This document shows positions 33,101 to 47,453 of a stretch of 64,000 nucleotides of DNA, piece after piece; the first letter of the stretch is position 1; every line of letters starts with the position of its first letter. The DNA lies in the NCBI GenBank assembly GCA_016801885.1, contig CM028882.1, positions 20,911,047-20,975,046 of the forward strand, written 5' to 3'. The stretch is from Toxotes chatareus. Lineage: Eukaryota > Chordata > Actinopteri > Toxotidae. A program made the position numbers and the translations under genes. Under the pieces are notes generated by a model that ran no database searches, was not told where the DNA came from, and saw only the letters and a list, made by a program, of their open reading frames with translations.

Positions 33101-36100
33101 CCAGGGAATTAAAGGATCGTTTCAAATGTGGTGGAGGGTCTAAGTCTATTGAGTGTTAGGCATTGGAAAATACTGAGACTGTTTGTTAGAAACCAGAGTT
33201 ACCTAATTAGTGCGACTGAAAAGTGAATGAACAAGGAAAGACAGAGCCACAAACAAAACCTGATGAAGTATTTATTTAGAATTTTATAAATCAATGTTTT
33301 AGCACATATCCACCACTGGGGATCAGTAGTAAAATACCTGCAGAATTGAAATATTTAGAATTGGCTAAAAATTGGCTATTAAACATTACTATTTTATCAC
33401 TCTGAGGATTGGAAACTCTTAAAGAAAAAGACTGCACCGCTCATTTCACCTTCTTTATTCATACTCATGTTTCAATAATAGTTGGAAACCAGCATCACAC
33501 CTTTTGAGAGACTGGAGTCTGGAAGTTTCTCTCTTGCTGAGTGCTTCATCTTTGTTTAGAGGGTTTGGTGGCTTCATCTATAGTGTTGACTGCTCTTCTT
33601 TATTCAAACACAGCTTACAACAGAAGTTCAGAGAGAGGAGGATGGCAAAATGACAGTACTACTTTCCCTAGTTCCAGGTTTCCAGGTAAAGGCCAAGTAT
33701 TTTTCAGAATTTTCAAATTTTTATAGATTAGTCAATGAATCGATCGTTCCGGAAAATTATTGCCAGATTAACCAATGATGAAAACAATTGTTATTTGCTG
33801 CCTGAATTTGCTGGCTCAAGCTTTTCTCCATTTAATATAATCTTATACTGAATATCTTTGCATTTGCATAGTTGAGCAAAACAATCTGCAAAAGTGCCAC
33901 AGTGACCACACTAAAGCATAAATACTAAAACTAAAATATCTAGATGGATAGTGGAAGATGATACAGTGGGAAAATTGCACCAGGACAATTTAGCACAGCT
34001 CAGAAAACGCAGCTGTCTGTGTGCTGTTATTTGCTACATCAGTTTTGCATTGATAGTCATTGCTGTTTTGGTTTTCCTTATGCAAACAACTTACAAAAAA
34101 TCATTTTATATGTGTTGTTGTTGATGGTCAATATATGTATTTTGGTAATAACGAGCTGTTGCAGGAGCTTTGTGCACATAATTAACAATGACTATTAATA
34201 AGGAGTATCTTCTTGGGTGTTATTGATATCACAAAGAGGTTTAAAATCCAGAGCTGGGAGCCTCATAAGTGGGATGGGTTTCGCTCTTGATCCTAATGAA
34301 TGACTTAGCATACAAATACACAAGTTAAAAATAAAACTGTGTGTAGCATGTGAGCCATTTAGTCTGTTGATATAACGTCCACACAACCCCCAGAATCAAT
34401 GAGTAGATGTTGGAAGGCAGATGCATCTCTGTGCATTATATAGGTCAACACAGAGCTTATCAGGCTGAGACCTGTTCACTCTCTGCCCCTCTCCCTCTCG
34501 TCCTTGTCTTGTCCCCTCTGTCCATTACTCTCCACTATCGTGTCATTTGTTTTGTTCCCCTCGTCTAGCATCAAAGCCCTCCATCTCTCTGTTCTGCTTT
34601 TATACCCATCTTTCCATCTTGCGGAGGCTGAGTATTTATGACAAGACTAGGCCTTTGTATGCATCATTTGTTAAATTGACTTTTATACAGATGACAGAGA
34701 GCTCCCCTTTGGACAACTGTGACACCCACTCTTGGAAATTCATTAATAGTAATGTTTTACATAATGGATTTTTGTAAAGAAAAGAAAAAAAAAACCAATA
34801 ATGACTTTAAGTAATGATCTAAAATGGAAAGGAAATTTTCTTTTGCACAGTTTATACCTGAAGTGAAACTGTTGTATGTTGGGTTCACTTGAAACAGTCA
34901 GTTGCCCAGTCATGTTTTCCTGATATTACAAGAACACACACAATAGTGTATTTCATGCAAACCTGAATGCATCAGTATGTCTCATGTGCCAGAGAGTTTT
35001 AAGGCTGTGGTATACAGAAAACACCTTCAAGCAACACAGGGCTGTTCATGTGTATGTCTTTGTGTTTGTTTTCCGCAGTAAAAGCCTAAGTGAAGTGAGT
35101 GCTCATCACACGGTAGGCCTACAGAAAGAAATGGAGCCCTCATGCCTTTTGTTTATCACTGGGGCATATCTGTGTCTTTACTTGTATACTCGAGATTGTG
35201 GTTCACTGTTGTGTTGTAGGAGAAATGTTTGCGTGTGTGGGTGCCTGGCCTTTTTTGTGCCATGAGAGCCAGGGAACACCTGAGCCGGAGCATTTTTGTC
35301 AAAGTGGCTTATTGTCTCAGTTAAACGGAATCAGAGGTAGGTAATAGATAGGGTATTTTAGCCTTCGTGATCTGATGCCTGTTTTTAGCCACAGCAAGTG
35401 GCTTGGCTTTCAGAATGACAGTGTTGATCATCAGTCAGTTGGGAGGTCGCTCCACCACTTTGCTCCAAGTGGATCTAAGCAACTATTTAATGGATTCCTA
35501 TGAAATTAGACACAGACTTTTATAGTGCCCAGAAGATTATCGAGCATGCTTATGTCTGTTTGTCTAGTTGTCTATTTGGATTCTGATGCATGTTACTATC
35601 TGCACATATTGAGTGTGTACAGCTCTGCCATAGGCTCAAACACAGAGCAGCAACTCTTGTGGTACCAAAGCTTCTCATTATTAACTGCTGCTTAATGACC
35701 GCAAGTGTGTGTGTGTTTGTGTGTATGTGTGTGTTTGTGTTGGACTGATCTCAGGATTAACCCTGGCCCGACCTCTCTCTACCCTTCACCTTGTAACGTC
35801 CCTCAAATCAAAATGGACAAGCTGCTCTCTGTTTGTGTTGCTTGAAAACATTCTTGTTTATTTTTACTGGTCTTTTAGTTTAGGTTAACACTTGTCCTTA
35901 AGGTCATTGTAAAGCTGTGCTTTGTTTTTACCCAGTTTCCACTTATTCTACTGGTGTAAAAATGATCACACATCTCTAACAAACAAATGAGCTCTGCCTG
36001 CTCTTGTAATCTTCTCCACCATCCATTTTGGCTAGTAACCAGGTTGACTGGTTAAATAGTAACAGTATGCCGTGGTTAGGTATTAGTGAGCTATAGAGCA

Positions 36101-39100
36101 CAGAAAGTGTTTTTTCCCCTTTTCCTTTCACTGCCCAGATGGCAGGCTAGACTACTTTCAAGTGATACCAGTCAGAGTGGTGCAACACCACATTGTGTGA
36201 GTTCCCCAAGCATGAAAGGGAAAAAAGGAACTGATTTTAAACTGAGGGAAGATGCACAAAAAATGCCCAAAGGCCAGGAGAAGGGAGGAGATGAAGAAGC
36301 GCATATAGACAAAGAAGGGATGTTACAGAGGGAGAGAGAGAGAGATAGGTGAAAAGACAGGCAGCTGAATTCAGGGTGAAGACGTGAGGACTGGGAGGGA
36401 AGGGAGGAGAGGTGGAGAGAGAGCGAGCAAGCTTTATTTCCTGTCCTCCATGAATAGGCAACATATTTCTCTGGAACATTCCATCCTCTGAGCTGGCCCG
36501 GCCTGTCACCAAGACTCAGGGTGCCACACTCCTCCCCATCTCTGCATTTCTTCCCATTGCACGCTGTCTCTCTCTTTTCCCTTTGTACATATCAAACACC
36601 ACTTGATTTCTGTCTTCTCTTCCCTTTTATTCCAGTCTTCTCACATCAAAAGCAAGATGGATTTGTAGGTGAATTTACATGTGGGAGAGCAATAATTAGT
36701 TTTTGGTGATGGATTGGTGTTGAAAGGAAAACTGGACTCACTTTTAATGATCTCTGTGAGGATATTTAATCACAGATTACAAGAGGCACAAAAGACGAGT
36801 TTCCTGGGTATCTCACAGTGCTGCTGCATATTGGATTAATAAATGAATGGTGGAAGTGTTTTTAGAAGTGGATGGGGAGACATATTTGGTAATGGAAAAA
36901 CAAACAAAACTTATTTCAGGATTGCTTTATTTGTGCAGTTTAGTGTCTAAAATGGACTAACAAAACGTCTGTGTTAAAGAATATCTATTTACTGCATCTG
37001 CCCAATTTAAACCTAACCCCAAATCATAAATTTAACCCTAACACAGTAAAGCAAAAACCATGTTGGTTTTTATTGGTCAAATATATCTAGCCAGTTTGCT
37101 TAAATGGCAAAAAGATCAAAGTACACACACATATGCACACACCGTTTTTTCCCTGAGCAGTAAAGTTAAATGATTATACTTGAATAGGCTCTATGTCTCT
37201 TTTGAGCTTTGTGAGCTTATTTATCAACAGGCAGCTGGTTAAACATACCCTTCCAGAGAGAGTTCACCTCACCAGATTGTTACAGTGCTTTATAAACGTA
37301 AATATAAAGACGCCTCTCTGGGAGGGAAACAATCTACAAGAACTGGCTATTTGATAATGGGAAAGTTTGGTTGTAGGAGCTAAACTGGCAGGTAAGCATC
37401 TTATTCATTCATTCGTTCAACTGTAAAATCCATTTGCCTGAAGAAAGAAAGTGGGCCGTACCGGGTGCTGGTCTGCAGAGAAATAAGGCCTGAAATGTTG
37501 AAAATAGAAAGCAGTTAATGTTATTACCATGTGGTGACACATAATAACTGAGGCAGCTAAAAATAGAAAATGAACACTAAGACAAAAAAAGCATTTGCTG
37601 TATAAGTGAGAGAGCCAATTTCAGATTTGCACTTTAAACTTCTCAGTGGTATAGCACTGAACATGAGAAGGGTGTAACATTTATTTGCATCCCAAAATTG
37701 AGATGGGTTTGAATCAGCAAGTGAACGCACCATTGCTTCTAATTTCCTCGTTAATATTAGCTGTGAAGTTTGCTTCGGCACATTGGAGCTTTCCTGATGT
37801 CCACTGTTTGGCTGCTGCTGGCTCTCACCACACACTTGTGGCAGAGATGGACACCTCATAAACACACACATACGTCTCCGTGTTTGTACTGCTAACACAC
37901 TCTCCTACATGCCAGTAGACACAGACACCAACACAAGCAGGGATCCGTGCCTCTTTAAACATGCTCAGTATTACCACCCCCCCACCCCACAACACACACA
38001 GACACATATACACAAACTTTCCTTTCCCACCCTTCCTCCACCTCCCCTCTTCCTCTCGTCCTTTTGTTCTCTCCCTCCCCGTGAAGGAGGGTGAATTGGA
38101 CCTTGTTTTCGATACTTAAAACTGGCCTTTTAAGACTGTGACTAACTGATTTTCTCAAAGAGGTTTTTGGCCTGGTAGAGTCAAATCAAACTTCTTCAGG
38201 TTTTCAAGGCTGTGACTGTTTCGAGCTGGTGGGTAAAAAAAAAAAAAACACAGCTGGTGTCATTTTGAGAGGCCTCGAAAAACAAGGTGTGTGTCTGCGT
38301 GTGTAACGCAAAGCTTCACATGCCATGATTGAAAATTCAACCCCTAGTAGTCATATAGGCATCAAAACGAACACTGCCATGCTCTCATGTCAGGATTGCA
38401 TCAATGCATGTTTGATGGAATGTGAGTGAGTGTGTGTTTTCAATGCTTCTTTCTCCTCAGCTGCACTCAGAGTGCCCTTGAATGGAGGAGGGCATTAATA
38501 GGGAAGACACACCCTTTTTTTCCCTAATATGGAAGGCAACATGGGCTCTTAAAGGTACAGAAGTGTATGAGTGTGTGTCTGTTTTTGTGTGCAGCCACAA
38601 CATTGAAACCAATAACTGGTTTGAATGCTGTACCTTATCAGTGTGTGCGCAAAGTCCCCATTACTATAGATTTTTTTTAACAAGCTTTGTTGTCAAAAGC
38701 AGGAGCTCAGCCTGTTTGACAACAGAAACCTTTCCTGATTTCAGTCGTCCCCTGTCAGTTTATCTTCCTCTGTCTGTCTTGCTGTCTCTGTCTTCAACAC
38801 CTTCTGCCTCCCCCCTCCCCCCTATCCCCACATCTCTATATTTGGAGGTATGTAGCTGAAGACATGTCTTGTTTTTCAAACCTCTCTGTTCACTTTTACT
38901 GTTCACGCACACTCGAGAAAACAAGAAAACTGGGGTGTCCCAGATGGAAACTGAGCAAGAGATGGACATAGATGAGGAGTCAGTGACAGACACTGACTGA
39001 AATTTAAAGAGACAGAGAGCTATCAATAGGTTTGCCTCACATGTCTCGGCAAGCACACATCTGATAACAAGCCAACCGTTTTTTCCTAAATAATGATAAA

Positions 39101-39222
39101 GCATAACCAGGTACATATGTGTTTGTAACAACAAGTCCAGGGAAAGTTGTGTGCTAAATATGTTCTTGTCGACTTCAAGTATGTTTTGTGCACAGAGCTT
39201 GAACTTGCATAATCTCCACCCA

Positions 39223-39289
<67 letters not shown>

Positions 39290-39780
39290 AGGTGAGTGGA
39301 TGCATGTGAGTGTGTGATGCACTTGCTTGCACTCTGTGTACTTTAACCACACCACTCTGTTCAAAATAGTTCTTGCCTTGTCAACATGCTGTCCCTTATT
39401 AGCTCACAGATGGGAAGACACACACACAGATGAGGGCTGCTTCTGTTACTCAGCTGATAAACTTTTTCACATGCACTTAATTCTCTAGCTGTACTCCAGC
39501 AGCAGATAAGCCTTCTACTTTTGAGCTTTTGCGAGCTGTATGCACTGTGTACATTTCATGCTACACGCTGAGTGCCTTTGTCTGTGAGTGTGTGAGAGAA
39601 TAAGACAACAAGGGAAGGGGGCAGGTGAACGGCGTAGATGCTTGCATCTTAAACTACACAACTATACATGTGGCTGAAGCACTATGAGAGTTAAACACTG
39701 TACACAAAACATGCTTGAAGCTGTCAAGGACACATTTAACACACACACACACACACACACTGTTTGGGGAAAGTGCACTT
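30144..39780 (+). other. atosb: Probable long 5' intron of atosb
   Basis: Contains CA/GT tracts, a GA-rich patch (about 36,270-36,430), a GT microsatellite (39,225-39,288) and many short open frames without domains. No coding exon is recognised. It would be intergenic if the distal exon belongs to another transcript. Confidence 0.45.
39225..39288 (+). repeat. GT microsatellite
   Basis: Uninterrupted (GT)32. Long dinucleotide runs of this kind are usually polymorphic. Confidence 0.95.
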
Positions 39781-39789
39781 CAGTCTGGT

Positions 39790-40019
39790 TACTTCTGCAG
39801 AACAAGCCGAGCAGGAGTGAGTGGGCGTGGTTTAAGCTCCCCACGCTCCCCACCCCCCCCTCACTCCCTCCCCACGGCCAATCAGGAACTCAGCCACTAC
39901 AGCTGACCCCCCTTTCCTCTATCCAATCAGCTGGCAGCTCCCCCCTCCCCCCAACACTCTTTTCTTTCCCCTGTATGCCTTCACTGCTGAGTGAGCAAAG
40001 CACACCTTGCTCTATCAGC
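39790..40019 (+). promoter_or_regulatory. atosb: Candidate proximal atosb promoter
   Basis: Contains GGGCGTGG near 39,823, two CCAAT boxes in good context (GCCAATCAGG near 39,878, TCCAATCAGC near 39,922) and C-rich tracts. It lies directly upstream of a purine-rich exon-like block with a consensus donor. Confidence 0.5.
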
Positions 40020-40681
40020 TGAGAGGAAACAGACAGAAAGAGAACATACAATCTGAGAGAGAGAGGGAGGGTAGGAAAGGTGGGGCTTATGAGTAGATAG
40101 AAGAAGAGAGGAGAGGGTGAGGAAGAGAGGGAATGGGAGAAGAGGGAAGGGGGTATGCTAGCATGTGGAGTGGCTTTTGTATTCAAGATATTTTGGAGGG
40201 GCGCGAATGAGAGAAAAGAAGAAAGAGGGCAGGGGGGAGCTCGAGCGAGAAAAGGAGAGGGAGGGAAAGCGCAAGACGGGTGGGGGGTGAGGGCTGCTGA
40301 TGGGTTTTTGATTTGTGTATGTGTGTGACTGAGGGTTGGGAGAGGTAGACAGGAAGAAAACAAGATACAGAGAGAGAGAAAGAGAGAGAGACAGAGTTAG
40401 TGCAGGCTGCTGGGCATCCTGACAAAACAAGCGAAGGGAGGCAGAACAACTTGACTTTTCTCCGTCTTTCTCAACACCACTTATTCAGGAGGAAGGAAGC
40501 AAAGAGACACGACAAGCCGGAAAGTCAAGAGAAAGAGAGAAGGCAGCTTAACCAAGTAGAAATAGAAACACAGAGGGGAAGAGAAAGAAAAGAGAGTAGA
40601 GTCACCTATCCACCCACCAGAGGGAAGAGAGGAAGGAAGGAGAGACAAAGAATGAGACAGTGAAACAAACTTCATAAGAGG
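40020..40681 (+). other. atosb: Candidate alternative 5' exon of atosb, purine-rich
   Basis: Strongly purine-biased plus strand ending in AAGAGG|GTGAGTG at 40,681/40,682. It contains an upstream open frame (40,400-40,663, 87 codons, Arg/Lys/Glu-rich) that looks like low-complexity sequence rather than a protein. The exon role is inferred from the donor and the CCAAT-bearing region before it. Confidence 0.4.
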
Positions 40682-43600
40682 GTGAGTGTCACAAGTTCTG
40701 CTGCTGTCAAGTCAAGTGCACTAATGTTGCTCCTGTTGATTGCTGTCATATTGTCAGCTGGGCTCGGGTGACTCAACGTCTCCTAAAATGGCTACATGAA
40801 AGGGAGGCAGACAGACAGATAGGCCAGCAGACATATAGACAGAGGGAGGGAGGGAGAGACAGAAAGGGACCCTGTGTCAAACAGCATTCTCAGCAACTAT
40901 GTCACTGAGCCAGCTTAGTTTAGACTGCCATGACTCCCCAGCCTGAGTACTGTGTGTGTGTGTTTGGTGTAACACAGCCTGAGTTCTGTGAGTGTGTTTG
41001 GTGAAACACTGTCTTGCTCAGAGCTTTATCAGTTTCAATCAACTTTACCTCTTTCCCTCTGTCGCTTACTTTCAGTCTTTCTTTTCTGCTTCCTGTCTTT
41101 GTCTGACACTCACAAACACACTCACGCAGACACATTCAGCTGTCATTCGATCCCCTTGTGCACAGTGACATTAGATTTCCAAACTGTAGATAGCTCCTGT
41201 AATCTAATCACCAGGTGATTGTTTGCAGGAGCACTTAGAAACTTTTTTTGTGTTTGAGAATGTGTTCATACATGTGTGAGTGTTTATCAGCATCCAGACA
41301 CGGGCCTGGGAGTAGGTCGGGTGGGGTTCTGCTGAAAGTTGATGAGACAATCGAGGCATTTGGGAGGCTGCTAACTTCATGCTGATGCTATCACACCTCT
41401 GTCATAGGCTTCATAGAGTGTAAAGGGTGGGTTCAGGAAGCAAGGGGTTTTCACAAAGGGCCCATTCAGGATTATGACTTATGTCACTGATTGAAAAGAA
41501 GTAATATCAGATAGTCTATAACATGAGAATCAACCCCAAAAGCCAAATACCAAAACCAAAGCATTTTTTTTTTCATTTAAAGGGCAAGACAGGGCATTGT
41601 CAGGTTTATGTGTGAGATACTTTGATAACTAAGCCAACATGTAGCAATTCTTTTGACATTTTTCATAATCTGATTATTGGTTGATTTTGTCATTTGCTAA
41701 TACCATTGCCAACTGCATCTGAAAGAGAGACATTTAATATACTATTACCTTTCTAAACAAACAGGTATATTTTTGTTTGTTCATGTGTTTAGGATAAAAA
41801 ATAGAAATGCAAGCCCAGGCCCACAGCCTCGTTTTTTTCTGTTTTGATTACTCTGGCACTGCGTTGGTGCCAGAAGGCTTTATCTGCCTCTGCCACTAAA
41901 CTGATTTTTATATTAAAGGAGAATGCTGGGGGAATTGAGACTGAAGACCGTTTTTGGTCCAAACATTTCTCTGCACTGGACTGAATGAATGCAAATGAAT
42001 GTTATGGAAGAACTGAAGAGAGAACATGCAATTTTAGTGTCTAAGGTGTATAACCTTATCATGGGCAATTATCCAGTCTAGCAATTTAGGATCTAGAAAT
42101 GGTATATTCTTCTGGGTTTTTTTTTTAAATCCCTAAAGACAAAAAAAATTCTTAAAATGAGTGAAATTTTCTCAGGAGCCACTTGTTTTACAGTGGAAAG
42201 TTTGCAACTCTGCCGGGTTTTTTAATGTTGTGGCTCTACACTACTACACACTTATATAAAGTGTAATCTGGACAAAATCTTTATATTATAACAAACATTA
42301 CGTAATTTAGACAGCATTAAAAGGAACAGCTGTTTTTCTCCCGTAGGCTACTCCTCAAAGGTGGAGTACAGCAATTATGAAAGAGCATAGAGAAAAGAAT
42401 CTGAATTGACTGTGTCTGTTTTGCTTCTGAAAGGGACTGTAAACAAACCCAAACAAAGAGTGATTTGTAAATGATCATTACTTTCCCCTTGTGTTATAGT
42501 TTTTAATTGAGTGTTTTTCTAATCGCTGACAGACAGAAAGTGATGGTGCTTTGAATGCTGTGCTTTGTGTGTGTCTGTGTGAATGTGTACACACATGCAC
42601 ATGTCATCTGAATGCTGTGATGAATGTATACAGGCCAAATGTCAGGGTATTTTCTGAGGATAGGTGCTGGCTGTGAGCTCTCCCCTCTTCACCTCCATAC
42701 ATTTTACCGAGAGCCGGTTTGTAGGTCAGAGCAGTCAACATACCTCCTAATGGAAACCTTCTGTTTACTGTTTTGTGTGTAAATGTGTTTTATTCCACCT
42801 ATGTGTACCTTTTCAAAGTTTATGGGGTTGACGGGGTCTGAATTGTTCTTTTGCCTGTTTTGCAGATGTTTTTGCTTAACACACTGATACTCCAGTTGCC
42901 ACTCCAATAGCCGAGGATGTGTCTCGGTCTAAGAGGTCCTTAATAGGCAGTCGAACCAACCTAATATACAGTACATAGCTAGATGTAGATCAGTGCTTTG
43001 TTTGGCTTTGTTTTAGGCTTTTACCTCCACCCGTTACACCACCCCTCTCTTTATAATGAAATGAAATCTCTCAGCACCTCCTGATGTGCTATAAGTCATC
43101 TGACCCAAGACTGTTTGACCTCATGACCACAGTCTTCCTTAGCCTAAAGGGCGCTCACACACTCGTATAGACACACTATGGTGCTTATGTTGAGGTGTGT
43201 TTGCATTTTCATGAACACACAGATTAGCACATATTTTAACACACCTCAGCAGCTAATTGTCCTCCTTGAAGGATATAACAACCTTCTAAGCAAAATGTTT
43301 GAGCTCCTGCTGAACCCTTTGACTTCTCAGTGCTAGTGTTTCTTGATGCTGTTCCTTGGGGTGCTCATGTGAACTTAGAGTTTAAGTTTTGGTTTCAGTC
43401 CACAATAACAGTTGCCAGCTCAGGCTTTTAGACTGCCAACAAAATGCCCCAGAAAAACTATTTCTTAGACACTCAGTCACTGTAATGTTGTCATTGATGG
43501 AAGGTTAATTTCCCTTCTTTCCCTCTCTGCATCTTGGCAGTAAATAAATAGACAAAATTCTCCCTTCACTGTCCCATCTTATTTTCCTATTTATTGCTGT

Positions 43601-46230
43601 TGGGAAAATCATTTCCCAGATTTGATTATTAGCTAATTCTATTTGAATGTTTTTGTAAGCATGACTCTGTCTACTCTCATTATGATCCAGAGCTAAGCCT
43701 GTGCCAAGGCAAACCAGACTTGTTTTTTCTATTTTGTCCATTTGTCCAATCGGTCCCGTAAACCACCTTACTAGGCCTTTTTGTCATTAGGTTTCTGTGT
43801 CATTGTTTGTTCAACATTTTTTTCCTCATTTGTCTTCCCTCCTACTTTGTGCATGCAAATAAAACGTAACCCTAAAATGTAAAACATGATGAGCCAGAGT
43901 TAATTCATTAGTTATCTGTGTGCATCTCTTTCTAGCCAAAAATATTTTTCAGTCTTTTAATTATAGCTTCAGTGTTAAATCTGATTATTTTACTGAGCAC
44001 TGTTGTCTGGGTACAGTCATCTAGCGTACATTCCACTGTGCAGCTTTGCTTGCTGAGGTAATCATTTGTATAATGTACCATTTTAGTAAATGACTGGTCA
44101 GAAGAGGGTTCTGGTGGATCTAAAGGATTTTTTTCGTATCTGAAAAAGTCCACTAATATGCACAGAAGGCTGCCGTTTGGTACAGCTTAATTTTTAGGCT
44201 CTGAGCTAACAAGTCTCAGAACTGCTGGTTTGTGAATTGTATGGACAGTTGGCCCTGACACTGTTAAGTTCTACCTGTTCCTGCTGTATTTATAGTTTAT
44301 TCAAGGTCTCTGACTTGGCAGTAGTCTGCCTGTTTCCCCCGTCTTCTCTCTCCTCTCTCTTTCTGGCTATTTCATTCTTGTCAGGTCTTTCTCCCCTTTA
44401 CTTTGCCTATCATCTCACCATTTCTTCTCTTGCTCTGTCTCTTTCTGAATGATTACTTGTTTGTCCACTTTCAGTGATACTAATGATGTCATTTCAAGAT
44501 TGCATGATGCCTGCCAAGGATGAGTAACTTCTTCATGCATTCATGTCAACAGCATTCAGTCAAGGAAATGTGAGATAAACTTTTAGAGTAATGACTGTTT
44601 TAAAACAGTGATAGCTATTAAAGCTTTAAAATGGACAGTGTAATGACTTTGGTCCAGTTGGTCCAGTTAAGAGTATTTAAGAGAGTTAAGAGAGTTCTTA
44701 AGTTCCCAAGTCTGAGCTGACACACACCCAGCAACCTGAAGCCTTTCTTGGAGTGTCTCCCTTCCTCTGCTGGCTCCTGGATCAAGCCTGAAAAGGGTTA
44801 GGAAGCCTCTGCCAGCCTCCTGCTCAGCACAGTTCAAAATAAGGTCAGAAATCAAGTGGGACCTAGCACAAAACCTTTGGGTGCTCCCAGTGAGCTCTGA
44901 CAACTATAAATACTTGGTGCTGACTCCTCTCCCATTCTCCCCCATCCCCCACTCCCTGTGCCCCCAACCCCTGGGCACTTGCTCAGGAGACTCCACCTGT
45001 CCTCAGGGGACAAAGCAAGAGGAGGTGATTCCTTGTATTGTTTTGAATGTACTCACTTGCATACAGTAGGTCATGTATCTTTTGTCATTTGACTTGCTAA
45101 TGAAATTAGTTACATGTCCTTGTTTGACTGGGACAGTTCTGGTTTGGCCTTAGAATGTCCCCCCCACCCTGAGTAATATCAGCAAAATAATCAATGCAGT
45201 GGCAGTTTCATGGTATTTAGACTATGAATGTTGCCAGCTAGCTTGTTTATTTTCAATTGTGTTTTTTTCTGTGGTGTAAACTTAGAAAGCTCTTCAAACC
45301 CGCACCATCTTGGGTTATTAAAAAAATCGGATTTATTTTATGTGTGTGTGTGCACTACTTGTTTGCTTTTTCCCTTTTGTGTAATGCTGTCTGGATCCCG
45401 CTCGTTCTTTTGTCATCTTTGACAGTATCCCCTTCGTTCTTCTTCAAGTTGAGGACGGTATTGTCCCAAATGAATGGAGAATTTGGTGTGAGAAAAGATA
45501 TGAAACCCAATATGTGCTCTTATAAATACTATTTGTCAGCCAAGCAATTTAAATACATGCTGGTGCTACAGGTCACCTAGAGTGCACCTAGTTAAGAAAT
45601 ACCCCCTGTATTACTTACCTACTTTGATCATTACACACTTGTATAGCAATTTGGGGATTTTATTCAACATCCCCTTAAGTCCCACCTGTGGATACATTTC
45701 AGATATGTTTCAGTCTAGTGGAAAATACCCGTGAACAATTCTCATTATCTACATTTCCTTTTTCTCAAGTTTTTCATTTCTTCTTTCTTGATCTTTAGCC
45801 CTTTATTATCAGTTCTCTCTAAATAATAATACTCTTAATGCATCATCATTGTTTTGTCATGATGATGCAAAAGGAAACTCAGGAGAGTGAAGTAACTAGT
45901 TGCTGTAATGTATATCTAAATGGGAGCTAATTGTTTTTCTCTTCTTTACTAATATACAGTATGTGGATGCCAAATTGAGTGGCGGTCAGATTAGCTTTTT
46001 TGGCTGTTTTCAACACTCCTCCAGTTGTCACATTTTACTTTTGAAGCTGTGTAAGAACTTCAGTCATATTTTTATGCCTGCTTTAGGACACAGGTCTTCA
46101 GCACAGTCTGATGAAATCTTTGGGGTGGCTGTACCCACCTCATGGAGGACAGCCATTTTCTTGCATATGTCGATATTCTCTCGGAGGAGCATCTTTGCCT
46201 GTCTCCCCTGCCCCCCAGCACCCCCCACAG
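40682..46230 (+). other. atosb: atosb 5' intron, continued
   Basis: No exon, RNA gene or intact mobile element recognised. Short open frames are AT-rich and featureless. Confidence 0.45.
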
Positions 46231-46233
46231 TCC

Positions 46234-46235
<2 letters not shown>

Positions 46236-46303
<68 letters not shown>
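46236..46303 (+). repeat. CT microsatellite
   Basis: Uninterrupted (CT)34 in the atosb 5' intron. It produces long Ser-Leu and Glu-Arg open frames on both strands that are artefacts. Confidence 0.95.
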
Positions 46304-46305
<2 letters not shown>

Positions 46306-46769
46306 CTCTGCTTCTTTTTCTCCCTCTTTGTCGCCAAACACAAAGGAGTCGTTATCCTTGGGCTACTGGTCTCCATGGCGACTGCTCACTGTGCCTCCCC
46401 TCCCCTCCACATTCCCAAGTTCTGGTCCAAGTGGGTCGGAAATGGCCCGCTTCTCTTGGCCTAGCACCATTTAGTGCCGAGTTAGCAGTGGAAATAACAA
46501 CTCTCTGCTCCTCGAGTGGCTCCTCCATGTTTGATCCTCAAAATGGGATATTTCATCATGAAAATATAAAAGGGAATGAGAGCAATATTCTTCCCTGTTG
46601 AGGGGTTTGATTATTTGGTTGATTTGTTCTTTGTATTGTTCTTCTCAAGTTCAGTAACAGACATAAATCTCATCTGCAGTGTGGACAGCAATGAGGGCAT
46701 ATTCGTGTTTCTGTGGTTAGGAGAATTTACGTAAGTGTATCTTCCATAACCTGCATGTGTGTTTTCAGG

Positions 46770-46960
46770 GATTCTGGGTGGAATGACCCTGTCATGATGC
46801 CACAACCATGCACCCCACGCATAGGTGACCAAGGAGGGAGCGTCTGGCTATCAGCCAATCACAGAGGGAGCCCCAGTAGAGTTACGTCCGGTTCTAGTGC
46901 AGAAGCAGTTCCTCTCAAGAACCTCCTGCATTATTGACACTCCGCCCCTCTGGTTAGTTT
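46770..46960 (+). other. atosb: Exon-like or promoter-like block in the atosb leader
   Basis: A pyrimidine tract and TTTCAG at 46,769 precede a GC-richer block with a donor-like CATAG|GTGACC at 46,823, a CCAATCA box (about 46,855) and CCGCCCC (about 46,943). It could be an untranslated cassette exon or a third promoter; neither is well supported. Confidence 0.25.
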
Positions 46961-47239
46961 TAGCCTTCAGGTTGATGATATGTCCAAGGTACCTAATGCT
47001 GACCATTGTATACTAAATGTCTTTCTTGAACAAGCCAATAAAGTGTAATTGTAATGTTTATTGACCAACTGGTTGCCTGACTAAGTTGTTTGTAACTTCT
47101 AATGGTTAAAACAAATCAATTTGTTTTTTTAACTCATTGAAATATATCTAAGATGTTCAATAATCATGCTGTCAGAAGTTAAATGTCTTCAGTTCTCTTG
47201 CAGCGACAAAAACTGACCAACCTTCTTATTTCTCCTCAG

Positions 47240-47453
47240 GTTATAGAACCCGTGCCCACCTCCTTCACTCCTACTTCCTCTGGACTCCTTACTGTTTCCT
47301 GATTACCTACCTTGGGATGTTGGCGTTGTTTTATGGCAGCTGCCATGGAGATAGACAGGTTTCTTTAGTTGTCCATTTTAGACACAACTTCCAGATGTTG
47401 TGCCAGATGCAACTTGTCCACACGGGCGGAATTAGACAAGGACGGGCACAGAG
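47240..47453 (+). other. atosb: Candidate 5' untranslated exon of atosb
   Basis: Good acceptor (TTTCTCCTCAG at 47,239) and consensus donor (CAGAG|GTGAGAT at 47,453). All frames are closed or short, so it would be leader sequence. It contains ATGs that could start short upstream frames. Confidence 0.5.

Noticed and set aside
39086..39364. 92-codon His/Thr open frame on the minus strand
   Set aside because: It is a translation of the (GT)32 microsatellite.
46072..46474. Overlapping Ser-Leu and Arg-Glu open frames
   Set aside because: These are translations of the (CT)34 microsatellite in several frames.
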